This document shows positions 35,186-43,606 of a DNA stretch of 46,756 nucleotides, piece after piece. Numbering within the stretch: the stretch's first letter is position 1; the number at the start of each line of letters is the position of its first letter. The stretch comes from CAUUCF01 sp045580225 (GTDB lineage Bacteria; Pseudomonadota; Gammaproteobacteria; UBA9339). The position numbers and the translations under genes are program-made. The notes beneath the pieces were generated by a model, which saw only the letters and a list, made by a program, of their open reading frames with translations, was not told the DNA's origin and did no database searches. The stretch lies in NCBI GenBank assembly GCA_045580225.1, contig JAZNNJ010000007.1:1-46756 (forward strand), written 5' to 3'.

Positions 35186-35803
35186 ATGAGAAAAGTTTAT
35201 CCGCGGGCGAACGATTATAATACCGTGTATTTAAAAGATGTAATTTCAAATCCAAATATTCGATGTGGAGAATATACATTCTATCATGATTTTGTACATG
35301 ATCCACGAAATTTTGAGAATAATAATGTATTGTATCATTACCCAGTTAACCAAGATAAGCTCATAATTGGTAAATTTTGTTCAATTGCGTGTGGTGTTAA
35401 ATTTATTTTTAATGGTGCTAATCATAATTTATCTTCCGCATCAACTTATCCTTTTCACATTTTTTTTGATGAATGGGGGCTAGATTCTCATGAATTAAGT
35501 AATGCTTGGGATAATAAAGGGAATATTGTTGTTGGTAATGATGTATGGTTGGGGTACGAGGCTGTAATCATGGCTGGTGTAACCATTGGTGATGGTGCGA
35601 TTATAGGAACACGTGCTGTAGTTACTGGAGATGTTTCTCCTTATGAGATTGTTGGAGGGGTGCCCGCTAAGGTTATTCGTAAACGTTTTGATGAGCAAGT
35701 TATTTTACAATTATTAGAAATTAAGTGGTGGAATTGGAATAAAGAAAAAATAATGGATAATTTTCAAGCAATACAAAGTGGAAATGTTGATCGATTAAAA
35801 TAG
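35186..35803 (+). CDS. Vat/CatB-type hexapeptide O-acetyltransferase
   Basis: 205 residues, left-handed beta-helix acetyltransferase. IGKFCSIACGVKFIFNGANH with the catalytic His, then STYPF, VGNDVWLGYEAVIMAGVTIGD, GGVPAKVIRKRF and a WWNW tail are hallmarks of the xenobiotic acetyltransferase family (streptogramin A Vat, type B chloramphenicol CatB). Members outside resistance islands often have unknown substrates, so resistance is only a possibility. Starts nine bases after the barrel protein gene. Confidence 0.85.
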   Translation: MRKVYPRANDYNTVYLKDVISNPNIRCGEYTFYHDFVHDPRNFENNNVLYHYPVNQDKLIIGKFCSIACGVKFIFNGANHNLSSASTYPFHIFFDEWGLDSHELSNAWDNKGNIVVGNDVWLGYEAVIMAGVTIGDGAIIGTRAVVTGDVSPYEIVGGVPAKVIRKRFDEQVILQLLEIKWWNWNKEKIMDNFQAIQSGNVDRLK

Positions 35804-35867
35804 TTATCATAAATTGTTGGTTTAGTTGCATTTAGAAGATTATAAGTATAAAAAATTTATAATTTTA

Positions 35868-35883
35868 AAGATAATGTTATCTT
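35868..35883. promoter_or_regulatory. Perfect inverted repeat upstream of the thioesterase gene
   Basis: AAGATAA-TG-TTATCTT: two perfect 7-base arms around two bases, 33 bases before the start codon. Suits a dimeric regulator; no regulator gene is adjacent. Confidence 0.4.
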
Positions 35884-35916
35884 GCTATAGTCAAATTTAT
35901 TGTGGGGAGAATGGTT

Positions 35917-36660
35917 ATGTTGGATTATACTAGCAAAGAAATTGTGAACATTGGATATTCAGATCTGGATTGTAATTTAATTTTAAAACCTTATTCTTTA
36001 TTAAATTATTTGCAAAATGTTGCGGTAAAAGATGCTGATAGATCCGGTTTGGGATTTTCCAAAATGTCAGGTTATTCGTGGTTTTTGATTAAATATCGTA
36101 TGGAGTTTAATAATTATCCGATAAATATAAATACTCTAACAATTGGGACTAAATCTTTGGGTTATAATAAAATTTTTGCTTATAGGGGCTTTACAATATT
36201 GAATAATTCTAGATTGCTGGGGAGAGTTATAAGTTTGTGGTCTATTATTGATTTTGCTAGTCGTAAGACGGTCAATATTGCCGATTTATATATTAATAAT
36301 CCAAGCATGCCTATCTACGTTAAAACTGAAAATGATTTAATTTTTAGTAAGGTTAATCGATTAATAGCTTATGAATTTAGTAAAGAATTCGAGGTTTTAT
36401 ATAATGATTTGGATAATAATGGACATGCTAATAATGGTAATTACATTGTTTGGGCTTTAGAGGTATTACCAATTGAGTTTAAATGTAAATATAAAATTAA
36501 AAATTTGGATATAATTTTTAAGAAAGAAGCTAGATATGGTGAAAAAATTATTTCAGAAGCAAGTTTTAAAAGTGATTTAGTTACTAATCATCAACTAAAA
36601 AATTCACAAGGGGAAGTTTTATGTAGATTAGAATGCGAGTGGGAGGAAATAAAATCATAA
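35917..36660 (+). CDS. Acyl-ACP thioesterase
   Basis: Releases fatty acids from acyl carrier protein (PF01643-type double hotdog). 247 residues. First hotdog: YSDLDCNLILKPYSLLNYLQ and GYSWFLIKYRMEF; second: VLYNDLDNNGHANNGNYIVW, where Asp, Asn and His correspond to the catalytic stretch of plant FatA/FatB. ATG at 35917 is chosen because GGGGAGA lies at 35904-35910; GTG at 35902 and ATG at 35911 are alternatives. The family is common in Gram-positives and plants and less so in gammaproteobacteria, which hints at transfer. Confidence 0.8.
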   Translation: MLDYTSKEIVNIGYSDLDCNLILKPYSLLNYLQNVAVKDADRSGLGFSKMSGYSWFLIKYRMEFNNYPININTLTIGTKSLGYNKIFAYRGFTILNNSRLLGRVISLWSIIDFASRKTVNIADLYINNPSMPIYVKTENDLIFSKVNRLIAYEFSKEFEVLYNDLDNNGHANNGNYIVWALEVLPIEFKCKYKIKNLDIIFKKEARYGEKIISEASFKSDLVTNHQLKNSQGEVLCRLECEWEEIKS

Positions 36661-36718
36661 GTTTTTAAAAAAACTTGATTAATCTTGTAAATCGTGGTAA
36701 TCCTTCATATTATTAATT

Positions 36719-36793
36719 AGGCACGTAGCTCAGTGGTAGAGCATCACCTTGACATGGTGGGGGTCGTTGGTTCGATACCAATCGTGCCTACCA
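36719..36793 (+). tRNA. tRNA-Val (anticodon GAC)
   Basis: 75 bases with encoded CCA, acceptor AGGCACG/CGTGCCT, anticodon GAC in loop TTGACAT. The next start codon is eight bases beyond the CCA. Confidence 0.94.
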
Positions 36794-36801
36794 TAGTGTA
36801 C

Positions 36802-37218
36802 ATGCAAAGTTTAAAGGAAATTCTTAATAAGTTATCTCTGTGTAGATGTGTTGATTTAGAGGGTTCTATAGATGTTGTAGATTATTTCGATAATCAATTT
36901 TTACCTTTAGAATTTCGTTCAGTTTGTAGTTTTGGTTTTTTTTGTGACCAGGTTTTAACTGTATTTGTAATTAATGCAGCTTGGGCAAACAGGTTGAAGT
37001 ATCTGTTACCAGATTGGATTAAGTGTTTACAAAAAAAACCTTATTTTTTTGATTTAAAGAGTATTCAATTAAAGGTTAAAAAAAATAACCTTGATAAGGC
37101 TAAACTAAATACTCGTAAAAAAAAGGTGTTTAAACGGCAAATATCTCAAGAAGATTTATTAATTTGGAATGAAGCAAGAAAAAAAATAAAAGAGTTCAAT
37201 AGAAATAAAGTATCATAA
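36802..37218 (+). CDS. DUF721/DciA-like protein
   Basis: 138 residues. Its N-terminal two thirds match the DUF721 layout of DciA, the loader of the replicative helicase in bacteria lacking DnaC: a leading helix (SLKEILNKL), a strand VLTVFVINAAWANRLKYL, and a final strand FDLKSIQLKV. The C-terminal 45 residues are strongly basic and helical (KKKVFKRQ, EARKKIKEF). ATG at 36802 is the first start outside tRNA-Val; no ribosome site is seen. An unrelated small RNA- or DNA-binding protein is the alternative. Confidence 0.6.
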   Translation: MQSLKEILNKLSLCRCVDLEGSIDVVDYFDNQFLPLEFRSVCSFGFFCDQVLTVFVINAAWANRLKYLLPDWIKCLQKKPYFFDLKSIQLKVKKNNLDKAKLNTRKKKVFKRQISQEDLLIWNEARKKIKEFNRNKVS

Positions 37219-37271
37219 AAATATTTGCTTTCCTGAAGGAGATAAGTTATCTTAAAAACTGATAAGTTTTG

Positions 37272-37345
37272 CGGGGTGTGGCTCAGTCTGGTAGAGTACT
37301 GCTTTCGGGAAGCAGGGGTCGGAGGTTCGAATCCTCTCATCCCGA
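37272..37345 (+). tRNA. tRNA-Pro (anticodon CGG)
   Basis: 74 bases, acceptor CGGGGTG/CATCCCG with one G-U pair, anticodon CGG in loop TTCGGGA; CCA is not encoded. Promoter candidate TTGCTT-17-TATCTT at 37225-37253. mlaA starts 12 bases downstream. Confidence 0.93.
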
Positions 37346-37357
37346 TTTTTGTTGTTA

Positions 37358-38104
37358 ATGAGAAAATTAAGAGGGGATTTGAAAAGGATTATTTTGTTGA
37401 TTTCGTCAATTTTATTAATTGGTTGTTCTACTGTTAATAATTTACATCAAGTCAATAATAGCGGTGAATATGAGATCGATCCTTATGAAAAATTAAACAG
37501 AGGGATTTTTGTAGTTAATCAAAAATTAGATAGTTGGTTTCTACATCCTATTGCTAAAGGGTACAATTTTATTTTTCCGCAAATTATTCGTCAAGGAATC
37601 AGTAATGTATACGGGGTGCTTGCAGACCTTAATACTTCAGTTAATCGGTTGTTGCAAGGTAATATTAGAGGTTTTTTAGCTAACGCTAACAGGGTTTTGA
37701 TTAATATATCTTTTGGAATTTGTGGAGTATTTGATATAGCTGATTATTGGGGAATAAAAAAAGATCATAGTGATTTTGGAATTACATTGGCTAGTTGGGG
37801 TTCTAAACATCGTCCTTTCGTTATGTTACCTTTTTTTGGTTCAGCTACGTTAAATGAGGTGATTGGTAAACCAATAGACGCCGTGTTTTTGAATGTATGG
37901 GTTTGGATACCAAGCCATGCAGTGCAGTGGGGAGCTATAGGTGGTTATTATGTACAATCTAGAGCGGCATTAGTTGATTCTGATTCCTTGTTAAAGCAAG
38001 CCTTTGATCCTTATATATTTATTAGGGATGCTTATTTACAGCATCGTGAGTATTTGCTAGAATATGATCCTTATCGTCGTGATATCGATTGTATTGGTGA
38101 GTAA
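37358..38104 (+). CDS. mlaA: Phospholipid-removal lipoprotein MlaA (VacJ)
   Basis: Outer-membrane lipoprotein that extracts phospholipids from the outer leaflet and hands them to the Mla system. 248 residues. Lipobox LLIGCST follows an N-terminal hydrophobic stretch, and the VacJ core has DPYEKLNRGIFVVNQKLD, FLANANRVLIN, DFGITLASWG and FVMLPFFGSATLNE. ATG at 37358 is chosen; TTG codons at 37349 and 37352 lie upstream. No ribosome site, and only 12 bases from tRNA-Pro. No other mla genes are in the window. Confidence 0.92.
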   Translation: MRKLRGDLKRIILLISSILLIGCSTVNNLHQVNNSGEYEIDPYEKLNRGIFVVNQKLDSWFLHPIAKGYNFIFPQIIRQGISNVYGVLADLNTSVNRLLQGNIRGFLANANRVLINISFGICGVFDIADYWGIKKDHSDFGITLASWGSKHRPFVMLPFFGSATLNEVIGKPIDAVFLNVWVWIPSHAVQWGAIGGYYVQSRAALVDSDSLLKQAFDPYIFIRDAYLQHREYLLEYDPYRRDIDCIGE

Positions 38105-38123
38105 AATTTTTAAAATGTATAAT
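38094..38123 (+). promoter_or_regulatory. Probable glyA promoter
   Basis: TTGGTG at 38094-38099, 18-base spacer, perfect TATAAT at 38118-38123, with the -35 box inside the mlaA 3' end. GAAGGGG precedes the glyA start. Confidence 0.5.
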
Positions 38124-38141
38124 AGTTTTAGTTGAAGGGGT

Positions 38142-39389
38142 ATGACGATGGTTGATTTTGTTATTAAAGATAAGTTGGTGTGGGATGCGATTGACTTAGA
38201 AGAGAAGCGCCAAGAAAATTGTTTGGAGTTAATTGCTTCGGAAAATTACACCAGCCGAGAAATTATGAAAGCTCAAGGTTCAGTATTGACTAATAAATAT
38301 GCTGAAGGGTACCCTGGGTATCGTTATTACAGTGGTTGTGATTATGTAGATAAGGTAGAACAATTAGCAATTGATCGAGCTAAAGAGCTTTTTCATGTTG
38401 ATTATGTGAATGTTCAACCTCATTCTGGTTCGCAAGCTAATGCGGCAGCTTATGCGGCGTGTATTAATCCTGGAGATGTTATTTTAGGTATGGATTTGGC
38501 AGCAGGTGGGCATTTGTCTCATGGTTCTAAAGTAAGTTTTTCCGGAAAATTTTACCAGGCTTTTTGTTATGGTTTAGATTCAACAACGGGTTTGCTTGAT
38601 TACGAGCAAGTTGACTATTTAGCAAAAAAATATCGACCTAAAGCTATTATGGCTGGTTTTTCGGCTTATTCTAGAATTGTAGATTGGAATCGTTTTCGTA
38701 GGATTGCAGATGCAGTTGGTGCATATTTGATCGTAGATATAGCACATGTTGCTGGGTTAGTGGCTGCTGGACTATATCCTTCACCTGTGAAGATAGCCGA
38801 TATTATAACCTCTACTACTCACAAGACTTTGCGTGGCCCTCGTTCGGGACTGATTATGACGAATAACTATGAACTTTATAAAAAGATCAATAGTGCCGTT
38901 TTTCCAAATTTGCAAGGTGGTCCATTATGTCATGTAGTGGCGGCTAAAGCAATTGCTTTTTATGAAGCGTTACAACCGGATTTTGTCACTTATCAGAAGC
39001 AAATATTAATTAATGCTAAAGCAATGGCAAACGTGTTTTTATCAAGAGGTTTTAATCTAGTTTCGGGAGGAACAGATAATCATTTATTTTTGGTAGATTT
39101 GCGTAATCATAATTTAACAGGCGCTGAAGCGGTTAGTTGGTTAGAAAAAGTAAATATTGCAGTAAATAAGAATGCTATTCCAGATGACCCTTTACCTCCT
39201 AGTATAGCTAGTGGTATAAGAATTGGTACTCCCGCTATGACAACTAGAGGGTTAAAGGAGAAAGAAGCTAGTTTTGTGGCAGAATTAATGTGTGATTTGT
39301 TAATTCAGCCTGATGAGGTGAAGGTAGAAAATATTCTTAAACAAGTTTTGGATTTATGTAATAATTTTCCTGTGTATACTGTCTGTTAA
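38142..39389 (+). CDS. glyA: Serine hydroxymethyltransferase
   Basis: PLP enzyme interconverting serine and glycine and feeding one-carbon units to tetrahydrofolate. 415 residues, normal length. Motifs: ELIASENYTS, NKYAEGYPGYRYYSGC, NVQPHSGSQAN, the PLP lysine in STTHKTLRGPRSG, and IRIGTPAMTTRG. No odd features. Followed by grpE after 16 bases. Confidence 0.97.
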   Translation: MTMVDFVIKDKLVWDAIDLEEKRQENCLELIASENYTSREIMKAQGSVLTNKYAEGYPGYRYYSGCDYVDKVEQLAIDRAKELFHVDYVNVQPHSGSQANAAAYAACINPGDVILGMDLAAGGHLSHGSKVSFSGKFYQAFCYGLDSTTGLLDYEQVDYLAKKYRPKAIMAGFSAYSRIVDWNRFRRIADAVGAYLIVDIAHVAGLVAAGLYPSPVKIADIITSTTHKTLRGPRSGLIMTNNYELYKKINSAVFPNLQGGPLCHVVAAKAIAFYEALQPDFVTYQKQILINAKAMANVFLSRGFNLVSGGTDNHLFLVDLRNHNLTGAEAVSWLEKVNIAVNKNAIPDDPLPPSIASGIRIGTPAMTTRGLKEKEASFVAELMCDLLIQPDEVKVENILKQVLDLCNNFPVYTVC

Positions 39390-39405
39390 AATTAGAGGTT
39401 AAAAA

Positions 39406-39957
39406 ATGAATAAAAAACAACAAGATAACGATTTAAATACAGAAGATAATATTGCGGCGCAAGAAGAGATTACTCCTAGTCGTAATGCAGAGCAAATTGC
39501 TTTATTGGAAAAGAGGATAGTCGAATTAGAGACTCAGGTAAGTGATAACCGGAATGCTTTGCTTTCATCATTAGCTGAAATGGAGAATTTGCGTAAACGG
39601 ACCGAAAGGGAAATTAGTAATGCGCACAAATATGCAATTGAGAAATTTGCAAAAGATTTATTAATAGTAGTTGATAATTTAGAACGTTGCTTATTAAATA
39701 GAATTCCTGATGAAATGTTACAATCTACATATCAAGGTGTAGAATTGACATTGAAATCTTTAATCGATGCTTTAAAGAAGTACGGAATAGACGTAATTGA
39801 TCCGATTAATCAAGAGTTTAATCCTGAACAGCATAATGCTGTTACTGTTAAAGCTGTAGATGGAGTGGTTACGAATACGGTTGTTGAAGTTATTCAGAAA
39901 GGGTATTGGTTAAAAGATCGTATTTTGCGTCCGGCAATGGTGGTAGTTGCTCAGTAA
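39406..39957 (+). CDS. grpE: Nucleotide exchange factor GrpE
   Basis: Releases ADP from DnaK in the Hsp70 cycle. 183 residues: a Gln/Glu-rich N-terminus, a long coiled coil (about 25-80, ending AEMENLRKRTERE), and the C-terminal beta domain with FNPEQHNAVT and GYWLKDRILRPAMVVVAQ. dnaK and dnaJ are not adjacent here. Confidence 0.95.
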   Translation: MNKKQQDNDLNTEDNIAAQEEITPSRNAEQIALLEKRIVELETQVSDNRNALLSSLAEMENLRKRTEREISNAHKYAIEKFAKDLLIVVDNLERCLLNRIPDEMLQSTYQGVELTLKSLIDALKKYGIDVIDPINQEFNPEQHNAVTVKAVDGVVTNTVVEVIQKGYWLKDRILRPAMVVVAQ

Positions 39958-40013
39958 TTTAAAATTTTACTAGACTATTTAAAATTGCTTGGTATACTTA
40001 TACAAGAGTGTTG

Positions 40014-40087
40014 GGGCCTATAGCTCAGTTGGTTAGAGCAGTGGACTCATAATCCATTGGTCCTAGGTTCGAGTCCTAGTGGGCCCA
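40014..40087 (+). tRNA. tRNA with anticodon CAU (Ile2 or elongator Met)
   Basis: 74 bases, acceptor GGGCCTA/TGGGCCC, anticodon CAT in loop CTCATAA; CCA is not encoded. It lacks initiator features such as a mismatched first pair, so it is either elongator tRNA-Met or the lysidine-modified tRNA-Ile2. Promoter candidate TAGACT-16-TATACT at 39971-39998. pfkA starts 24 bases downstream. Confidence 0.9.
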
Positions 40088-40111
40088 TCAAATGACGATA
40101 AGGAGGAAGTT

Positions 40112-41092
40112 ATGTCAAGGAGAAAACGTCTGTTAGTGCTTACTTCGGGAGGTGATTCTCCAGGAATGAATGCAGCAATACGCGCAGTAGTACGTTCTAG
40201 TTGTTATCGCGATTTAGAAGTATTTGCCTGTCATGATGGTTATTTGGGATTGGTTGAACAGCAGATTTTTCCGATAGATACTTGCGGGGTTTCTGGTTGC
40301 ATTCAATGTGGAGGCACGATTTTACGGGCAGGGAGAGCGAAGCATTTTCATGATCCGGAAGTAAGAGATAATGTTGTAAGGTTCTTACAACAGCAAAAAA
40401 TAGATTTTTTAGTTCCTATAGGGGGTGATGGTACTTTTAGGGGGGCTGCTCTTTTGGAAAAGGAAGGCGGACCGAAGTGTATTGGTATTCCGGGAACTAT
40501 TGATAACGATATCGTGGGCACGGAGTATACTATTGGTTATGATACCGCAAGGAATAATGCGTTAAGATCTATTGATAAAATTAGAGATACTGCAGCAAGT
40601 AGTGGTATGTATTTTTTAGTTGAAACGATGGGACGGAATGCTGGTTTTTTAGCCGTCGATATTGGTTTAGCTAGTGGGGCTGAATTTATTGTTACTCCTG
40701 AATATCCAATATCAGTCCCTGATATTGCGGCAAAGATATTAAATCCGGTGCGTCGGCGGCATAGTGTTTTAATTGTAGTTGCAGAAGCAGATCGGCCTGG
40801 GAGAAGTTTTGATATTGCTAAAGCATTAGAATTACTGACTCCTGAGTTTTCATATAGAGTGTGTGTTTTAGGACATGTTCAGCGCGGCGGTCAACCTACG
40901 GCGCAAGATCGGTTAGCTGCGTCAATAATGGGTGATTTAGCTGTTAGGGGATTATTAGAGGGTAAATCTTTACAGATGACAGCGCTGAGTGATAATAAGT
41001 ATTGTTTAGTAGATTTGCCTAATCCTGATAAATCATCGCGTTGTTTAACGGATCAAGAGTTATTACAGCTAAATGGAATTTTGTCTATTTAG
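40112..41092 (+). CDS. pfkA: 6-phosphofructokinase, ATP-type
   Basis: Phosphorylates fructose 6-phosphate in glycolysis. 326 residues. LTSGGDSPGMNAAIR and PIGGDGTFRGA form the nucleotide site; GIPGTIDNDIVGTEYT is the catalytic loop. Gly (not Asp) after GGD and Gly (not Lys) before TIDND point to ATP rather than pyrophosphate as donor. ATG at 40112 has a consensus ribosome site AGGAGG at 40101-40106; the frame upstream runs into the tRNA and is not coding. A complete glycolysis entry point fits the alpha-glucan genes. Confidence 0.93.
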   Translation: MSRRKRLLVLTSGGDSPGMNAAIRAVVRSSCYRDLEVFACHDGYLGLVEQQIFPIDTCGVSGCIQCGGTILRAGRAKHFHDPEVRDNVVRFLQQQKIDFLVPIGGDGTFRGAALLEKEGGPKCIGIPGTIDNDIVGTEYTIGYDTARNNALRSIDKIRDTAASSGMYFLVETMGRNAGFLAVDIGLASGAEFIVTPEYPISVPDIAAKILNPVRRRHSVLIVVAEADRPGRSFDIAKALELLTPEFSYRVCVLGHVQRGGQPTAQDRLAASIMGDLAVRGLLEGKSLQMTALSDNKYCLVDLPNPDKSSRCLTDQELLQLNGILSI

Positions 41093-41198
41093 TTAGTATT
41101 TTGGGGTAAATTATTGATTGAGTGTAGTTGATGCTTGCACTTTTATGAAAAAAAGTATAACCTTGAACGCGATTGTGTAAATTATTAGTTGAAGGAAA

Positions 41199-41408
41199 AT
41201 GAAAAAAAATATTCATCCAGATTATCGTGAAATTGAAGTGGTTTGTAGTTGTGGCAATAAGTTTAATACTTATTCTACTACACCTAGAAAAGTCTTAAAT
41301 ATAGAAATTTGCGGTGCTTGTCATCCTTTTTATACAGGTAAACAAAAGATTGTGGATACTGCTGGTAGGGTTGAAAAGTTTCAAAAGAGGTATGGTAGGG
41401 TCAAGTAA
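41199..41408 (+). CDS. rpmE: Ribosomal protein bL31, zinc-binding form
   Basis: 69 residues. KKNIHPDYREIEVVCSCGN and ICGACHPFYTGKQK supply the four-Cys zinc site of the C+ paralogue, followed by the typical DTAGRVEKFQKRYG end. A promoter candidate TTGCAC-15-TATAAC lies at 41135-41161. Confidence 0.96.
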   Translation: MKKNIHPDYREIEVVCSCGNKFNTYSTTPRKVLNIEICGACHPFYTGKQKIVDTAGRVEKFQKRYGRVK

Positions 41409-41417
41409 GTTCTTAAG

Positions 41418-42446
41418 ATGAATTTAGCCGATTTTGATTTTTCGCTTCCGGATAATCTGATTGCTAAATATCCTGTAAGGGTTCGTAGAGAAAGTAGGTT
41501 GTTGTTTTTAAATAGATCTACTGGTAATATTGAGCATCATCGTTTTTTTGAATTGCCTGATCTGTTGAGTAGTTCTGATTTGTTGGTATTAAACGACAGT
41601 AAGGTGGTGCCAGCTCGTCTCTTTGCATTTAAGCAAACGGGAGGGAAGGTTGAAATTTTGTTAGAGAAGCCTATTGATGATAGGTTATTTTTGGCTATTT
41701 CGCACGCTAACCGATCTTTAAAGTTGCAGGATGTTGTGTATGTAAAGGATCATTGTATAAAATTAGTAAATAAACAAGATGATGGTGTCTTTACTTTTGA
41801 AATTTTAACTAATATTACTACTGATCAATTATTTGATCGATATGGAGAGATTCCTTTACCTCCTTATTTGCAGCGTAGTCCAGAGTATGAGGATAAACAT
41901 CGTTATCAAACTGTTTATGCAAAGTTCAAGGGTTCATGTGCTGCGCCTACAGCTGGATTGCATTTTGATGAGCATGTGTTTAGCTCATTGCGTTCAAAAG
42001 GAATCCTTTGTGATTATCTAACGTTACATGTTGGGCTTGGTACTTTTAAACCGTTGAAAGAAGGACCTATTGAACAGCAAAAATTGCACGCTGAGCGTGT
42101 ATATGTTTCTGAGGAGTTAGTAAAGAATATAAAGAATACGAAAAATAATAGAAAAGGGCGTGTAATTGCTGTTGGTACTACGAGTCTGCGTTCTTTAGAA
42201 ACGGCGGCATTGTCGGGAGAACTAAAACACTATAGTGGTGATAGCGATTTATTTATTTATCCAGGAAAAGAGCATGAATTTAGAGTGGTAGATGGTTTAA
42301 TTACGAATTTCCATTTGCCGAAGACTAGTTTATTGATGTTAGTATGTGCTTTAGCTGGGTATGAATTGGTAATGAAGGCTTATAAAGAAGCTATTAATGA
42401 AGGTTACCGTTTTTTTAGTTATGGCGATTCAATGTTGATATTATGA
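41418..42446 (+). CDS. queA: S-adenosylmethionine:tRNA ribosyltransferase-isomerase
   Basis: Converts preQ1-tRNA to epoxyqueuosine-tRNA using the ribosyl part of SAM. 342 residues. FDFSLPDNLIAKYPV at the start, LVLNDSKVVPARLF, GEIPLPPYLQR, APTAGLHFDE and the terminal GYRFFSYGDSMLIL are all standard QueA blocks. Starts nine bases after rpmE and overlaps ybeY by four. Confidence 0.96.
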   Translation: MNLADFDFSLPDNLIAKYPVRVRRESRLLFLNRSTGNIEHHRFFELPDLLSSSDLLVLNDSKVVPARLFAFKQTGGKVEILLEKPIDDRLFLAISHANRSLKLQDVVYVKDHCIKLVNKQDDGVFTFEILTNITTDQLFDRYGEIPLPPYLQRSPEYEDKHRYQTVYAKFKGSCAAPTAGLHFDEHVFSSLRSKGILCDYLTLHVGLGTFKPLKEGPIEQQKLHAERVYVSEELVKNIKNTKNNRKGRVIAVGTTSLRSLETAALSGELKHYSGDSDLFIYPGKEHEFRVVDGLITNFHLPKTSLLMLVCALAGYELVMKAYKEAINEGYRFFSYGDSMLIL

Positions 42447-42886
42447 ATATTAATATCCAGAATCCTAATCGTTTTAAAAATTTGCCGAATTGTAATTGGT
42501 TAAGAAAGATAGCTTTGGGAGTTTTATCAAAAATCGGTGCTAAACAAGTAAAAAAAACGTGTTTTACGGTTAGATTTGTGGGGATAAAAGAAAGTAGAAA
42601 TTTGAATTTTTTTTATCGTAAAATTGATAAAGCAACTAATATTTTATCTTTTGTGGGAAGTGGTGAAGCTTTTTATTTGGGAGATTTAGTTTTGTGTGTG
42701 CCAATTATTCGTTTAGAAGCGGTAGAGCAGTCTAAAAATTTGCAACATCATTTTACCCATTTATTAATCCATGGGTTGTTGCATTTATCAGGATATGATC
42801 ATCAGGAAATGGAAGAAAGATCAGAAATGGAATATTTAGAGATTATGATTTTAAAAAGTTTTAATATAGAAAATCCGTATGAATAA
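42443..42886 (+). CDS. ybeY: Endoribonuclease YbeY
   Basis: Single-strand RNase in 16S rRNA maturation and ribosome quality control. 147 residues. The zinc-binding HGLLHLSGYDH motif is intact, preceded by KATNILSF and YLGDLVLC. Overlaps queA by four and tadA by eight bases, so the three are coupled. Confidence 0.94.
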   Translation: MNINIQNPNRFKNLPNCNWLRKIALGVLSKIGAKQVKKTCFTVRFVGIKESRNLNFFYRKIDKATNILSFVGSGEAFYLGDLVLCVPIIRLEAVEQSKNLQHHFTHLLIHGLLHLSGYDHQEMEERSEMEYLEIMILKSFNIENPYE

Positions 42887-43322
42887 TGATGCTGTTTGGA
42901 TGAAGCGTGCATTATTATTAGCTGAAAAAGCTGCTAAAGAAAATGAAGTTCCAATAGGCGCAGTTATTGTTTTTAGAGGTAAAATAATTGGAGAAGGATA
43001 TAATGCTCCGATGAAATATAATGACCCTACTGCACATGCAGAAATTATGGCTATTCGTTCAGCTGCTCTTCAGTTGCGTAATTATCGGATACTAGATGCT
43101 ATTTTATATGTGACGTTAGAACCGTGCCTGATGTGTTTGGGTGCAATTTTACAGGCACGCATTAGAAGAGTGATATTTGGTGCAAAGTCGTTAAAATATG
43201 GTGCATTTACAATCGATAAGGTAGATAAACAGCCAGGATTTTCTAAATTGATATTAGAGCAAGGAGTTATGGAACAAGAAAGCATATTTTTATTGCAGAA
43301 TTTTTTTAAGAAGCGCCGTTGA
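42879..43322 (+). CDS. tadA: tRNA-specific adenosine deaminase
   Basis: Makes inosine at position 34 of tRNA-Arg(ACG). 147 residues. Zinc and catalytic residues are present in PTAHAEIMAIR and TLEPCLMCLGAI, and the ARIRRVIFGAKSLKYGA block supports TadA over general cytidine deaminases. Last gene before the gap upstream of the str operon. Confidence 0.94.
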   Translation: MNNDAVWMKRALLLAEKAAKENEVPIGAVIVFRGKIIGEGYNAPMKYNDPTAHAEIMAIRSAALQLRNYRILDAILYVTLEPCLMCLGAILQARIRRVIFGAKSLKYGAFTIDKVDKQPGFSKLILEQGVMEQESIFLLQNFFKKRR

Positions 43323-43536
43323 TTTATTAATGGGGTTATAGCTAAATAGAATTTGATGCAATAGATGGTTGGGTTAGATGATGTTTGTTCGGATAAATTA
43401 GCTTGAGTTTTATTTGATAGTAACTTTGTCATTTGAAAATGTGTTTAGGTATATAGAATTAACTATGTTAAGTTTCATAAAAAACACTTGATTTACGAAC
43501 TGAGGCAAGTTAGACTAAGTCAACTTTGGTGAGTTC

Positions 43537-43565
43537 TTGACATTGCGGCTTGTTTAGCGTAACAT
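43537..43565 (+). promoter_or_regulatory. Promoter of the str operon
   Basis: Perfect TTGACA at 43537-43542, 17-base spacer, TAACAT at 43560-43565, 41 bases before the rpsL start. The rest of the 284-base gap after tadA shows no gene. Confidence 0.8.
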
Positions 43566-43606
43566 CTTGCACTTGTTAGGTAGTTAGAAGAAGAAATTGG
43601 AAGAAA

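Noticed and set aside
36659..36676. Hairpin after the thioesterase gene as a terminator
   Set aside because: The stem is only A/T-rich with a two-base loop and no T run follows.
36733..36801. Extension of the DciA-like protein into tRNA-Val
   Set aside because: The extra residues are translated tRNA sequence; ATG at 36802 lies just beyond the tRNA end.
40112..41092. Pyrophosphate-dependent phosphofructokinase
   Set aside because: Gly follows GGD and Gly precedes TIDND; the PPi enzymes carry Asp and Lys at these positions.
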